In this document: positions 1 to 8,423 of the stretch, piece after piece | Layout: every line of letters begins with the position of its first letter | Numbering within the stretch: position 1 is the first letter of the stretch | Source: Nocardia puris | GTDB lineage: Bacteria > Actinomycetota > Actinomycetes > Mycobacteriales > Mycobacteriaceae | NCBI RefSeq assembly: GCF_003315035.1 | Contig: NZ_QNRE01000002.1 | Span: forward strand, 372,001 to 436,000 | Reading direction: 5' to 3' | Length of the DNA stretch: 64,000 nt | Notes under the pieces: model-generated | What the model saw: only the letters and a program-made list of their open reading frames with translations | Databases searched by the model: none | What the model was told of the DNA's origin: nothing | Program-made: the position numbers and the translations under genes

Positions 1-143
1 ATCATCAGCGGGAACACGGTCACATCGGAAAGCTGATCCGGCACGTGCTTGATCCGCAGCATCGCCCGCCACGCGAACGCCCGCGCCGTCGCCACGGCAC
101 TCGGACGAGGCGGACGCACCGAACTCGCGAACGCGTAAGTCAT
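1..143 (-). CDS. ABC-2 type permease of a drug exporter, N-terminal part only (runs off the window)
   Basis: About 47 N-terminal residues are visible, beginning MTYAFASS and containing [20 protein letters not shown]. That stretch is typical of the membrane subunit of daunorubicin/DrrB-like ABC-2 exporters just before the first transmembrane helix. The start codon overlaps the stop of the upstream ATPase gene as ATGA, so the two are translationally coupled and probably form one exporter in the cytoplasmic membrane. The rest of the gene lies before base 1. The substrate cannot be told from sequence. Confidence 0.8.
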   Translation of the reverse strand, partial: MTYAFASSVRPPRPSAVATARAFAWRAMLRIKHVPDQLSDVTVFPLM

Positions 144-1099
144 GCGGGAACCTTCTCTCCGGACGAGGAACGGCCGGTCAGGGCCAGGAACACTTCGTCG
201 AGACTCTGTGGGCCGACACCGAATTCGCTGACCTCGACCCCCGCACGTACCAGTTCGGACAGCGCCGCACCGGCCCGCTCGGGATCGGTGAGTCGCGCCG
301 ACAGCACCACCGGGTCGTCCTCGTGTTGCACGGACGTGCGCAGCACTTCCGCCAGGATGCGCTCGGCCTCCGGGCGTCGCTTCGGGTCCCGCAGCCGGAC
401 ACGCACCGCTCCCGCGCCGACGGATTCCTTGAGCTCGGCCACCGTCCCCTCCGCGATGACGCGCCCGCGATCGATCACCGCCAGCCGATCCGCCAGCCGG
501 TCGGCTTCCTCGAGGTACTGCGTGGTGAGCAGCACCGTGGTGCCGCCCGCCGTCAGCTCCCGCACCACCTCCCACACCTGACCGCGACTGCGCGGGTCCA
601 GGCCGGTGGTCGGCTCGTCCAGGAACAGCAGATCGGGCGTGACGACGATGCTCGCCGCGATATCCAGCCGCCGTCGCATACCGCCCGAGTAGCGCTTCGC
701 GGGCCGGTCGGCGGCTTCGGTCAAGCCGAAGGCGGACAACAGTTCTCGTGCCCGATCGGCCGCCCCGCGCCGGCTGTGGCCGAGCAACCGTCCCATCAGC
801 ACGAGGTTCTCCATGCCGGTGAGATCCTCGTCGACCGAGGCGTATTGGCCGGTGAGGCTGATGCGGGAGCGCACCTCGTCGGTGTCGGTGACGACATCGT
901 GCCCGAAGATCCGCGCCCGCCCGCTCGACGGCCGCAGCAGGGTTGCCAGCATTCGGATGGTGGTGGTCTTCCCGGCGCCGTTCGGGCCGAGGAATCCGTA
1001 GATGCCGCCGGCGGGGACCGCCAGGTCCACACCGTCGACCGCCACCGTGTCACCGAACTGCTTGCGCAGTCCTTCGGCGTGAATCGCCAAGGGTGTCAT
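140..1099 (-). CDS. Daunorubicin-resistance-type ABC transporter ATP-binding protein
   Basis: A 319-residue single-domain ABC ATPase that powers the adjoining ABC-2 permease. Walker [10 protein letters not shown] lies near residues 38-46, the signature YSGGMRRR near 137 and Walker B LLFLDEP near 157, followed by the switch region (TTQYLEEAD). The C-terminal extension ending in [11 protein letters not shown] is the DrrA-family tail. The ATG at 1099 is preferred because the Walker A spacing is then normal. The upstream reductase stop overlaps this start by 4 bases, so reductase, ATPase and permease form one operon, probably repressed by the divergent TetR protein at 1700. Family assignment is firm; the substrate is unknown. 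Confidence 0.92.
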   Translation of the reverse strand: MTPLAIHAEGLRKQFGDTVAVDGVDLAVPAGGIYGFLGPNGAGKTTTIRMLATLLRPSSGRARIFGHDVVTDTDEVRSRISLTGQYASVDEDLTGMENLVLMGRLLGHSRRGAADRARELLSAFGLTEAADRPAKRYSGGMRRRLDIAASIVVTPDLLFLDEPTTGLDPRSRGQVWEVVRELTAGGTTVLLTTQYLEEADRLADRLAVIDRGRVIAEGTVAELKESVGAGAVRVRLRDPKRRPEAERILAEVLRTSVQHEDDPVVLSARLTDPERAGAALSELVRAGVEVSEFGVGPQSLDEVFLALTGRSSSGEKVPA

Positions 1100-1590
1100 G
1101 CGCTTTCCCCGATCTGTTCCTTGCGCACGCGCAGCACTTCGTCCACGCCGAACAGCCGCAGCGTCAGGCGTTCGCCCGCGGACTGGTACCGGGACACCGA
1201 AGCGGTCGTGACCAATTCGGGCTCGCTGACCCGGTAGGTGTCCCCTTCGTGCACGACTTCGGCGGACCCGGCCGCCAAGAGGTTCGCCAGCCAGTCGGTG
1301 CGCGGGCCGTAGGGGAGGGCGACGATGAAGTCCGCCCCGGCCTCGGCGACGCCGATCGGCGTCTCGTAGAGCTTCCCGCTGGACCGGCCCGTGTGCCGGA
1401 TGACCGCCGCCGAAGCGCCCGGTTGCCCGGCGGTCTTCAGCACCTGCCGGTTGGTGAAGCGCCGATGAAAGCGACGGACCGCCGCTACGCCGGGCGCGTA
1501 TCCCGTGCGCAATACCAGGACCAAGATCAGGCCCCCGAGCAGCGCCGACGCGATCGGCACACCCGCGCCGATCGCGATCCATATCCACAT
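1096..1590 (-). CDS. Nitroreductase/deazaflavin-dependent oxidoreductase family protein with N-terminal membrane anchor
   Basis: A 164-residue protein. One hydrophobic helix (MWIWIAIG to LILVLVLR) is followed by a compact split-barrel domain with the family motif [14 protein letters not shown] near residue 67 and the later segment [13 protein letters not shown]. This is the pattern of the deazaflavin (F420H2)-dependent nitroreductase/DUF385 family of actinobacteria; cofactor use is inferred. The ATG at 1590 has an AGAAGG-type ribosome site and leaves the operator cluster outside the gene. It heads the exporter operon, so it may modify or detoxify the same compound that the pump removes. Confidence 0.82.
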   Translation of the reverse strand: MWIWIAIGAGVPIASALLGGLILVLVLRTGYAPGVAAVRRFHRRFTNRQVLKTAGQPGASAAVIRHTGRSSGKLYETPIGVAEAGADFIVALPYGPRTDWLANLLAAGSAEVVHEGDTYRVSEPELVTTASVSRYQSAGERLTLRLFGVDEVLRVRKEQIGESA

Positions 1591-1606
1591 GGCCACACCC
1601 TTCTCT

Positions 1607-1690
1607 CTTACCTTGTAAGTCTTACCTCGTAAGGGAATCATTACGGGGTAAGGCTGTCAAGAGCTGGGAGACTTACCGCGTACGGTAAGT
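1607..1690. promoter_or_regulatory. Cluster of TetR-type operator palindromes between the exporter operon and its regulator
   Basis: Four related palindromes fill the 110-base divergent intergenic region. CTTACnnnGTAAG occurs at 1607-1619 and 1621-1633, a slightly shorter version at 1640-1652, and a longer one at 1671-1690 with 8-base arms ACTTACCG/CGGTAAGT around CGTA. The shared half-site is CTTAC/GTAAG. Their position suggests binding by the TetR protein encoded at 1700, which would control both directions. Binding is inferred, not shown. Confidence 0.75.
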
Positions 1691-1699
1691 TGGTTCGGT

Positions 1700-2410
1700 A
1701 TGGGCACCGATCAACGGCCCCGCCTGAGCCGGGGGCAGATTCTGCGGGCCGCCGTCGCGCGGGCCGACCGCGACGGCGTCGGCGCGGTCACCATGCGCAA
1801 CGTCGCCGCCGACCTCGGGGTCGAGGCCATGTCGCTCTACCACCACGTGGCGAACAAGGCCGAACTGCTCGACGGGATGGTCGAGGTGATCGTCGAGACC
1901 ATCAACGAGGCGGTCGAACCGCTGTCCGCCGACTCGCCCGCCGAATGGAAACCGGTGCTGCGCCGGCGAATTCTCACCGCGCGCGCCGTCCTGCTGCGCC
2001 ACACCTGGGCGCCCGCGCTGATCAGCACCCGCTCACCGATGACCCTGTCACTCATCACCTACTTCGACGCGCTGCTCGGCCTGTTGCGCACCGGCGGCTT
2101 CTCCTACGACCTGGCCCACCACGCCATGCACGCCCTCGGCAGCCGCGCACTGGGCTTCACCCAGGAACTCTTCGAGTCCTCCGGCGCCCCCGACGACGAA
2201 GCCGCCACCGCCGAACTGGCCGCCATGGCCGACCGCTTCCCCAATATCGCCGGCATGATCGCCGCCGGCGCCCACGAACACGGCGACGCCGGGTCCACCC
2301 TCGGCTGGTGCGACGACCAGTCCGAATTCGAGTTCGGCCTCGACATCATCCTCGACGGCCTCGAGCGGCTACGCGCGGGCGACCGCGATTCCCGGCCGGT
2401 CACGAGCTGA
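1700..2410 (+). CDS. TetR family transcriptional regulator (TetR_C-type ligand domain)
   Basis: 236 residues. The N-terminal helix-turn-helix spans about residues 8-56 (LSRGQILRAA to MSLYHHVANKAELLDGM). It is followed by an all-helical C-terminal domain of the TetR_C class usual for repressors of drug efflux. The start ATG at 1700 lies just after the last operator palindrome. Divergent pairing with a drug-type exporter and reductase suggests that it represses them until a drug-like ligand binds, and it probably also represses itself. Family is certain; target and ligand are inferred. Confidence 0.93.
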   Translation: MGTDQRPRLSRGQILRAAVARADRDGVGAVTMRNVAADLGVEAMSLYHHVANKAELLDGMVEVIVETINEAVEPLSADSPAEWKPVLRRRILTARAVLLRHTWAPALISTRSPMTLSLITYFDALLGLLRTGGFSYDLAHHAMHALGSRALGFTQELFESSGAPDDEAATAELAAMADRFPNIAGMIAAGAHEHGDAGSTLGWCDDQSEFEFGLDIILDGLERLRAGDRDSRPVTS

Positions 2411-2452
2411 ACAGAATCGCCCTACCCGTTCCGGGACAAGGGAATCGCCGGT

Positions 2453-3005
2453 TCACCGTCGACGCCACACCGTGCCTCGGCGTTCGTATTCGAGCAGTGC
2501 CTCCACAGAAACGGCCAGTTCGGCACCGAGTTCGCGTTCCACCAGCCACAGCGCGAGATCCAGTCCGGAGGTCACCCCGCCCGCCGTGACCAGGTCGCCG
2601 TCGTCGACCACCCGGGCGTCGACGAGGATTCCGCCCTCCAGATCGGCGCGCACACGGCGATGCGTGGTGCACGCCCGATTCCGGGTGATCCCGGCCGCCG
2701 ACAACAACATCACTCCGGTGCACACCGCGGCGATCGTCAGCTCGCCGCGCCGAATATCGGCCAGTGCCGAGGGAGTCCGGCCGCGCGCGATCTCGGCAGG
2801 CACCCCCGGACTGCCCGCGGGCAGACCGTAGCCGCCGCCGGGGACGATGAGCAGATCCGCCCGAGCGGGATCGAGCACCGCTTGCGGCGTGATCGCCAAC
2901 CCGGACATCAACGTCACGACCGACGTTGCGGGCATCGAGACGACACCTCCACCCGTCCGCGCCTGCCGAGCCGCGAGGCGTAGTGGAAGACCTCCAAGGG
3001 GGCAG
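2453..3005 (-). pseudogene. DJ-1/PfpI family protein, 5'-truncated and frameshifted
   Basis: The last 160 codons (from ATG 2935) read as a DJ-1/PfpI domain with LLIVPGGGYG, the nucleophile elbow AAVCTGVMLL and GGVTSGLDLALWLVE. The family's N-terminal segment appears upstream in another frame as PLEVFHYASRLG (about 2960-3000), so one frame change separates the two parts. The first strand and start codon are missing because the DNA runs directly into a GlxA-type gene. A shortened protein from 2935 could still be made but would lack the first beta strands of the fold. Most likely a decayed gene. Confidence 0.7.
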
Positions 3006-3509
3006 GCACAGATCCAATCCCGCGCACACCCCGGCTGAGGTGAGCACCCGGCCGTTGTCCACGAGCAGGACGTCGGACCGGACGCGCACCGCCGGGTAGC
3101 GCGCGGCCAAGGACCGGGCGGCGCGCCAGTGTGTGGTGGCCGTCAGCCCGTCCAGCACACCGGCCGCGGCGAGCACGAACGCGCCGGTGCAGATGGACGC
3201 CACCCGGATACCGGACGCGGCCGCCTTCGCGATCACCTCCACCACCGCATCCGCGATGTCGCCCTCCACATCCCGGATGCCGGGCACCACGACGGTGTCC
3301 GCCGTCAGCATGTCGTCGAGCGGATAGGGCGGCACGAGCTGGAACACGGTGTCCGCGCCGGCCGCAGAGGCGGAAGGGCTGTCACCGCAGACGCGCACCT
3401 CGTAGAGGGGTGACCCGTCCGGCCGGCTCGCCAGGGCGAAAGTCTGGCAGACGGTGGTGAGATCGAATCCGACGGCGCCGTAGAAGGCCGCCACCGCGAC
3501 GCGAGGCAT
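3000..3509 (-). pseudogene. GlxA-type AraC regulator, only the N-terminal DJ-1-like domain left
   Basis: From ATG 3509 the frame reads MPRVAVAAFYGAVGFDLTTV, then VVVPGIRDVEG, the elbow VASICTGAFVLAAAG, and TSAGVCAGLDLCL. This is the amidotransferase-like sensor domain of GlxA-family regulators. Homology stops near 3000. The last part of the domain and the whole AraC DNA-binding region (about 120 residues in the family) are absent, and the frame continues as antisense-like nonsense through the DJ-1 fragment. It therefore cannot act as a DNA-binding regulator. The break looks like a deletion joining it to the neighbouring DJ-1 gene. Confidence 0.75.
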
Positions 3510-3629
3510 ACGCGCGAGCTTACCCAGCGCCTTTCGTGTGCCAGGCGGCACCGAATCTGGCCGGAATCCCGCGAAATCTGTCCTCGATCACCCTTGCCGA
3601 CGCCGGGCGCACCGGCCGATAGTGGGCGC

Positions 3630-4466
3630 ATGGCGACCGCTCACCCGGATATCTCCGATTTCCTCAAATCGCGCCGCGCCCGCGTCAAGCCCGAGGACGT
3701 GGGGGTGGTGACCACGCGGAACCGGCGTCGGGTCGCGGGATTGCGCCGGGAAGAACTCGCCCAGCTGGCCGCGGTCAGCGTCGACTACTACACGCGGCTG
3801 GAACAGGGGCGCGCGGAGCGGGTGTCCGACAGCGTGCTCGACTCGATCGCGGACGCCCTGCTGCTCGACGACGTCGAGCGCGAACACCTGCACCGGCTGG
3901 CCAATCCGCCCAGACGGCGGCCGTCTCCGACGCCGGGCGTGCACACCGGATTGCGACTGCTGCTGCGCGACCTCCCGGAGCGCCCGGCATTCGTGCTGGG
4001 CCGCAGGATGGACGTCCTCGCGTGGAACTCTTTGGCCCGCAAGCTGATCGCCGACTTCGGCACGCTGGCACCCGCGCGGCGCAACCTCGCCCGCCTGGTC
4101 CTTCTCGACGAACAGGTCCGCCGCCTCTACCCGGACCGGGAACTCGCGGTGTCGAACGCCGCGGGATTCCTGCGCCGCGACCTCGGCCTGCACCCCGACG
4201 ATGCCGAACTCGGCGCCCTCGTCGCGGAATTGAACGCGGGCAGTGCCGAACTCCGCCGGAAATGGAGTCAGCACACCGTGAGCCGCAAGAGCAGCGGCGT
4301 GAAGAAGTTCGACCATCCGCACGCCGGCGAATTCGAACTCTCGTATCAATCCCTCGAGCTGCCGGGCAGCCCGGATCAGATCCTCGTGGTCTACTCACCC
4401 CGGACGCGGTCCGAGTCGGACAAGCTGCGCGAACTGGCGGTAGGTGTCGGGTCCATTCCTGAATGA
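3630..4466 (+). CDS. XRE family regulator with MmyB-like ligand-binding domain
   Basis: 278 residues. The helix-turn-helix covers about residues 6-70, with the hallmark RRVAGLRREELAQLAAVSVD followed by YYTRLEQGR. The C-terminal MmyB-type PAS-like domain has the typical segments RMDVLAWNSLAR and FDHPHAGEFELSYQSL. Members sense small hydrophobic ligands and usually control a neighbouring oxidoreductase gene. Here the neighbours are broken genes (divergent GlxA remnant; downstream LysR and SDR remnants), so its former target may be gone. The ATG at 3630 is chosen because the conserved N-terminus (HPDISDFLKSRRARV) follows it directly. Confidence 0.92.
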   Translation: MATAHPDISDFLKSRRARVKPEDVGVVTTRNRRRVAGLRREELAQLAAVSVDYYTRLEQGRAERVSDSVLDSIADALLLDDVEREHLHRLANPPRRRPSPTPGVHTGLRLLLRDLPERPAFVLGRRMDVLAWNSLARKLIADFGTLAPARRNLARLVLLDEQVRRLYPDRELAVSNAAGFLRRDLGLHPDDAELGALVAELNAGSAELRRKWSQHTVSRKSSGVKKFDHPHAGEFELSYQSLELPGSPDQILVVYSPRTRSESDKLRELAVGVGSIPE

Positions 4467-4601
4467 GCACAACACCTTTCGAAACGGCCGCCGAGCACGC
4501 AGCGGCGTCCTCGAACCACTTGCCCGGAAATCGGCGGCATCGAGCCGGCTCTCGGCCCGTGCGGACCCGCATCGCGCCCCGCGACGGGCTCGGAGCGGGT
4601 A

Positions 4602-4934
4602 TCAACCTTCCGTCGCCAGCGCTCGGACGGCCCGCACACAGGCGGGCACCAGCGGGTTGACCGAGGTCCGCGGCCAGGCCACCGCGATCCGCAACGGGTC
4701 GAGGTCGGTGACGGGACGCCAGATCAGCTCGGGGTGGGTGTAGGCCGCCATCGAGGCGGGTCCCAGGTTCCACAGGATCGGCTCGTCGCGCAGGTCGGCC
4801 AGCGTCAGGGCCGGCCGGGCGGCCAGCGGAGGCGACGCCGACCTGGCCACCATGCGTTCCTCGGTGGCGACCACGGCGGTGTGCAGCCCGGAGGTGTCCG
4901 CGGGCAGCCACAGAAACGCCACATCCACCAGTCC
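4602..4934 (-). pseudogene. LysR family regulator, C-terminal fragment
   Basis: About 110 codons encode the end of a LysR substrate-binding domain: VDVAFLWLPADTSGL, VATEERMVA, LTLADLRDEPILWN and a normal C-terminus RAVRALATEG. The helix-turn-helix and first part of the effector domain (about 180 residues) are missing. Immediately upstream the DNA becomes the 3' end of an SDR gene on the opposite strand. No start codon or promoter of its own is apparent. Confidence 0.8.
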
Positions 4935-5084
4935 CTGTACGACCAGATCGCCCAGGACTACCCCGTCGGACGCATCGTGCGCGCCGAGGAGATGGCCGCC
5001 GTCGCGATGTTCCTGGCCTCCGACGACGCCGGCGCGGTGCTCGGCCACGACCTCGACGCCTCGGGCGGCTACCTCACCGGCTGA
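4925..5084 (+). pseudogene. Short-chain dehydrogenase, C-terminal fragment
   Basis: About 52 codons remain (SLYDQIAQDYPVGR, then EEMAAVAMFLASDDAG and LGHDLDASGGYLTG). This is the usual end of an SDR-fold oxidoreductase, after the catalytic Tyr-Lys region. The Rossmann nucleotide site, catalytic residues and start are all absent. It adjoins the LysR fragment 5' to 5'. LysR and SDR genes are often divergent neighbours, so a single deletion that removed both 5' halves and their shared promoter explains the arrangement. Confidence 0.75.
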
Positions 5085-5217
5085 CATCGCCGCCCCGTAA
5101 AGGTGGTCCTGATGAACCTACGGTAGGCATGTCCTTCCGCTCGGGCGGGTGTTGGCCGGGTGGGCGGTGCGCGGAATCGTCGGAACCGCAAGTGGAATCG
5201 ACGAACGAGGACACCGA

Positions 5218-6600
5218 ATGACCAGCTCTCCCTTCTCCCGGCGCGATGTATTCCGGGCCTCGGCACTCGCTCTCGGTGCCGGAGTGGTGACCGCCTGCGC
5301 ACCCGACAGCGCGGCACCGGTCGCGACTCCCGGCGCCTACGCGCACAACATCGAGGCGGTCGGCTATTGCGATCTGGAAGGCCGGCCCGGATTCAAGATG
5401 GCCGTCCGGGAGTCGCGCGGGCGCTGGTACCTCTACCTCGGCCACTTCTGGCACTCCGGCTGGAGCGTCGTGGACGTCACCGACCCGGAACGCCCCGAAG
5501 TCGCGGCCTTCGTGCCCGGTCCGGACAACACGTGGACCCTGCAGGTCGACCTGCACGGCGACCTCATGGTCACCGCCCTCGAACAGATCTTCCCGAACTT
5601 CGGCGGCGTCCCCGAGGCCGCGTTCGAGGAGGGCATCTACCTGTGGGAGATCAGCGATCCGGTGCGGCCGGCGCGCTTGGGGCACTTCCGGACCGGCGGC
5701 ACCGGCACCCACCGCAACCACTATCCCGGCGGCCGCTACGTCCACCTCGCGGCCGGGATGCCCGGCTATCGCGGCAATATCTATCTCATCGTCGACATCG
5801 CCGACCCGAGAAACCCGGTCGAGGCGGGCCGGTGGTGGGTGCCCGGCCAGCACGCGGCGGGCGGCGAAGCCATGCCACCCGGCCGGGCGGCCGAAGACGG
5901 CCACCTCGCCACGGGGAGCCCGTGCTGTTCGGCCGGACACGACGTGTCGCTGCACGGACCCGCCTACGTCAGCGGCCACCACGCCTACCTGCCCTACGGC
6001 GGCGCCGGGATGGTCGTGCTGGACATCGCCGACGTGTCGCGCCCGCGACAGGTGGGGCATCTGTCGTTCAGCCCGCCGTTCCACTCCCGCTTCGGCGTGC
6101 ACGGCATCCTCCCGGTCCCGGAGCGGGGGATCGCGTTCGTGAACTCCGAACACACCCACTACGCCGAGGGCGCCGCGCACCACGCCTCGATCGTCGACAT
6201 CCGCGATCCATCGAATCCGTATCTGCTGTCGCTGTTCCCGGAACCGGTGCCACCGCCGGACGCGCCCTTCCGCGACTTCGCCACGCGCGGCGGCTGGCGC
6301 GGCCCGCACAACATCAACCACCACCAGCACCACCCTGACGTGCAGCGCCAGGGTGACCTGTTCTACATCGCCCACTTCAACGCGGGACTGCGCGTCTACG
6401 ATGTCGCCAACCCCTACGCGATCCGCGAGACCGGCTACTTCCTCCCGCCCGATCCGACCCACCGGTACGGCCCCATGCCCGAAGGCGCACTCGTCACGCA
6501 GACCGAAGACGTCGTCGTGGATCGCCGCGGCTACCTCTACATCACCGACAAGAATCAGGGCCTGTGGATCCTCCGGTACACCGGTCCGCGAACGTCGTAG
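5218..6600 (+). CDS. LVIVD-repeat lipoprotein exported by the Tat pathway
   Basis: 460 residues. The N-terminus SPFSRRDVFRASALALGAGV carries a twin-arginine motif and ends in the lipobox-like VTAC, so a Tat-exported lipoprotein is predicted. The body has at least six LVIVD-type blades (SVVDVTDPERPEV, IYLWEISDPVRPARLGHF, IYLIVDIADPRNPVEAG, MVVLDIADVSRPRQVGHL, ASIVDIRDPSNPYLL, LRVYDVANPYAIRETGYF), implying a beta-propeller on the cell surface. Histidine-rich stretches (HNINHHQHH) between blades might bind metal. The ATG at 5218 places the RR motif near the N-terminus. Its biochemical role is unknown. Confidence 0.85.
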   Translation: MTSSPFSRRDVFRASALALGAGVVTACAPDSAAPVATPGAYAHNIEAVGYCDLEGRPGFKMAVRESRGRWYLYLGHFWHSGWSVVDVTDPERPEVAAFVPGPDNTWTLQVDLHGDLMVTALEQIFPNFGGVPEAAFEEGIYLWEISDPVRPARLGHFRTGGTGTHRNHYPGGRYVHLAAGMPGYRGNIYLIVDIADPRNPVEAGRWWVPGQHAAGGEAMPPGRAAEDGHLATGSPCCSAGHDVSLHGPAYVSGHHAYLPYGGAGMVVLDIADVSRPRQVGHLSFSPPFHSRFGVHGILPVPERGIAFVNSEHTHYAEGAAHHASIVDIRDPSNPYLLSLFPEPVPPPDAPFRDFATRGGWRGPHNINHHQHHPDVQRQGDLFYIAHFNAGLRVYDVANPYAIRETGYFLPPDPTHRYGPMPEGALVTQTEDVVVDRRGYLYITDKNQGLWILRYTGPRTS

Positions 6601-6613
6601 TACTCGCCGGGTG

Positions 6614-7093
6614 TCACGAGTCGGCGGGACGGGCGTCTCCCCAGTACTCGTGCAGGGCGCTGAGGCGATCTCCCTCGGTCTCGACGATGATGATCTCGCG
6701 ATTGCGATAGGCGGCCGTGGACGGTGAGATGCCCTGGGATCGGTATTCGTAGATCACCCGCGTCCCGACGACATCGGTGCGAATCCTGGTGCCCGAGACC
6801 CGGTTTCCGGAGCGTCCGTGGTGCAGCGCCCAGTCCTCGATCCGGCGACGGCCCTCGGTGCCCTCGAAGGCCCCGCGGGCCGGCTCCTCGGGGAACCGGA
6901 AGCTGAACTCGTCGGTGAGGACGGCGAGGAAGGGATCCCAGTCCCCGCTGCGCCACCCGGCGTCGAAACGGTCCATGGCGGCGTCGGCGACATCGCGCAC
7001 GTCGTGCTCCTCCGCGCTTCCGCATCCGGCCAGGGCGACGACCACCAAAGCCGCGCAGACCAGACGACGTGCCCTCGTGCCGGGGGACGACAC
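6614..7093 (-). CDS. Lipoprotein with SnoaL/NTF2-like domain
   Basis: 159 residues from the GTG at 7093. The signal peptide RRLVCAALVVVALAGC ends in a clear LAGC lipobox. A roughly 115-residue NTF2-like fold follows (MDRFDAGWRSGDWDPFLAVL, EGTEGRRRIEDWALHHG, EYRSQGISPSTAAYRNREII). Such domains are small pockets for ligands or polyketide-like substrates, or serve only as scaffolds. A longer frame opens upstream but would bury the signal peptide, so the GTG is preferred although its ribosome site is weak. It converges on the LVIVD gene with a 13-base gap. Confidence 0.75.
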   Translation of the reverse strand: MSSPGTRARRLVCAALVVVALAGCGSAEEHDVRDVADAAMDRFDAGWRSGDWDPFLAVLTDEFSFRFPEEPARGAFEGTEGRRRIEDWALHHGRSGNRVSGTRIRTDVVGTRVIYEYRSQGISPSTAAYRNREIIIVETEGDRLSALHEYWGDARPADS

Positions 7094-7250
7094 TGTCGGG
7101 CTACCGGCGAGTCCGTCGGGATTCCTCGCGTGTCGTCGACGCCGACCGTGCCGCCGGACGGAGTGACCTTGCTGCGAAGCGGCGTGCCGTGCGCGAGTTA
7201 TGCTGTGATTCAACGCTATTCACCTGCTCGAGGGATTGTCCGGGCGGCGA

Positions 7251-7520
7251 TCAGTAGTACTCGAAGTAGTACCGTGGATTCGCCTTGGTGCCGCCCTTCT
7301 CGAAGCAGGGCCCGGCCCACTTGACCTTCTCGTCGTCGATCGCGGACTTGCGAGCCGACTCGCAGGACGATTTGCTGTCGTAGGGGCCCGCGGCGCCGTA
7401 GGCCACGGGAAGCACGGGTCCGGTGAGGTCGGGCGCCGCCGACGACAAGGTGGCCGGGGTCAGGGTCGCGCCGACGGCGAGGCCGAGCAACAGGATCGGT
7501 TTCGCGAGAGTTCTGAACAC
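7251..7520 (-). CDS. Small secreted protein of unknown function
   Basis: 89 residues. A GTG start at 7520 follows a GAAGGGA ribosome site. The N-terminal 29 residues form a Sec signal peptide (LAKPILLLGLAVGATLTPAT ending near SSAAPD). The mature part of about 60 residues has two cysteines (KSSCESARK and AGPCFEKGG) that could form one disulfide, and ends PRYYFEYY. This short two-cysteine layout is common in small exported actinobacterial proteins. No function is recognised. Confidence 0.7.
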   Translation of the reverse strand: MFRTLAKPILLLGLAVGATLTPATLSSAAPDLTGPVLPVAYGAAGPYDSKSSCESARKSAIDDEKVKWAGPCFEKGGTKANPRYYFEYY

Positions 7521-7646
7521 GGGTGGTCCCTTCGATACGTCGGCTACCGCCGAGCCGATCTGCCGCCACCCTAGAGCCGATGCGCGTCCCCAACCTGGTC
7601 ACGATATGACCAGGATGCGGGCGTGCGCGCGGACGACGATGGCCCC

Positions 7647-8423
7647 ATGAAGACCCCCATCGCTCAGCGCGCACTCGTCCTCGCGGCCGCCGCGCTCGCC
7701 GTCAGCGCGCCGGCCGCGCACGGCGAGACGGCCCCGCACCCCACCCCGCACGGCCCGCAAGCGCCCGCCGACCACGCCGAAGGGCCGGCCAACCTCGACG
7801 CTCTCGCGGCGACCGTCCGTCCCGACCGGGGCACCGTGGCCGGTGTGACGGTGGAATTCGACCGCACCAGCCGGACAGAGTCGGGCGAGAAGCCCTCACC
7901 CGCAACGCAGTTCGTGTTCCTCTTCGATCGCTCGATCCACCTCAACCCCGAGGCGTTCCCGGTGTGCGCGCGGGAGGTGATCGCCGCCGACGGGATAGGT
8001 GCGTGCCCGCCGGGCTCGAAGGTGGGGGAGGGACACGCTGAGATCTACTCGCAGGGCGAGGCGGACGTCTTCGTGTTCAACACCATTCACGCCGACGGCG
8101 GCCGAGGCGTCCTGATCACGATCCCGGCCACCGGCGCGATCCTCGCCAACACCTTCGAACCCGTCGCGGCACCCTACGACGGCGAGTACGCGTGGGGATC
8201 GGACGAGATCCTGCCCTCGGCGCTGCCGCCCTCGCAACGCTCGGCCACCACGCGGTTCCGGGTCTCCTTCGGTGCCACCCACACCGACGCCCGCGGCACC
8301 CACAGCTTCGTCGAATCGCACGCCCTGCCCGGGCAGCAACTTCGGTTCGGACTGTGGAGCCGCTTCGTGAGCGGGCAGACGATCGTGCCGACCGCGACCA
8401 CCACGCGCCCCCTGCCCTGGTGA
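7647..8423 (+). CDS. Secreted hypothetical protein
   Basis: 258 residues from ATG 7647. A Sec signal peptide (QRALVLAAAALAVSAPAAHG) is followed by a His/Pro-rich linker and a beta-rich domain with RGTVAGVTVEFDRTS, QFVFLFDRSIHLNPEAFPVC and CPPGSKVGEGHAEI. The two cysteines around residues 120-130 could pair. The overall pattern matches secreted actinobacterial hypotheticals of similar length; no enzyme motif is seen. The stop abuts the stop of the convergent lipoprotein gene (TGATCA), leaving no room for a separate terminator. Confidence 0.72.
   Translation: MKTPIAQRALVLAAAALAVSAPAAHGETAPHPTPHGPQAPADHAEGPANLDALAATVRPDRGTVAGVTVEFDRTSRTESGEKPSPATQFVFLFDRSIHLNPEAFPVCAREVIAADGIGACPPGSKVGEGHAEIYSQGEADVFVFNTIHADGGRGVLITIPATGAILANTFEPVAAPYDGEYAWGSDEILPSALPPSQRSATTRFRVSFGATHTDARGTHSFVESHALPGQQLRFGLWSRFVSGQTIVPTATTTRPLPW

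Noticed and set aside
140..1588. A 482-residue version of the exporter ATPase
   Set aside because: The extra 163 N-terminal residues are an out-of-frame reading of the deazaflavin reductase gene. Walker A spacing supports the ATG at 1099.
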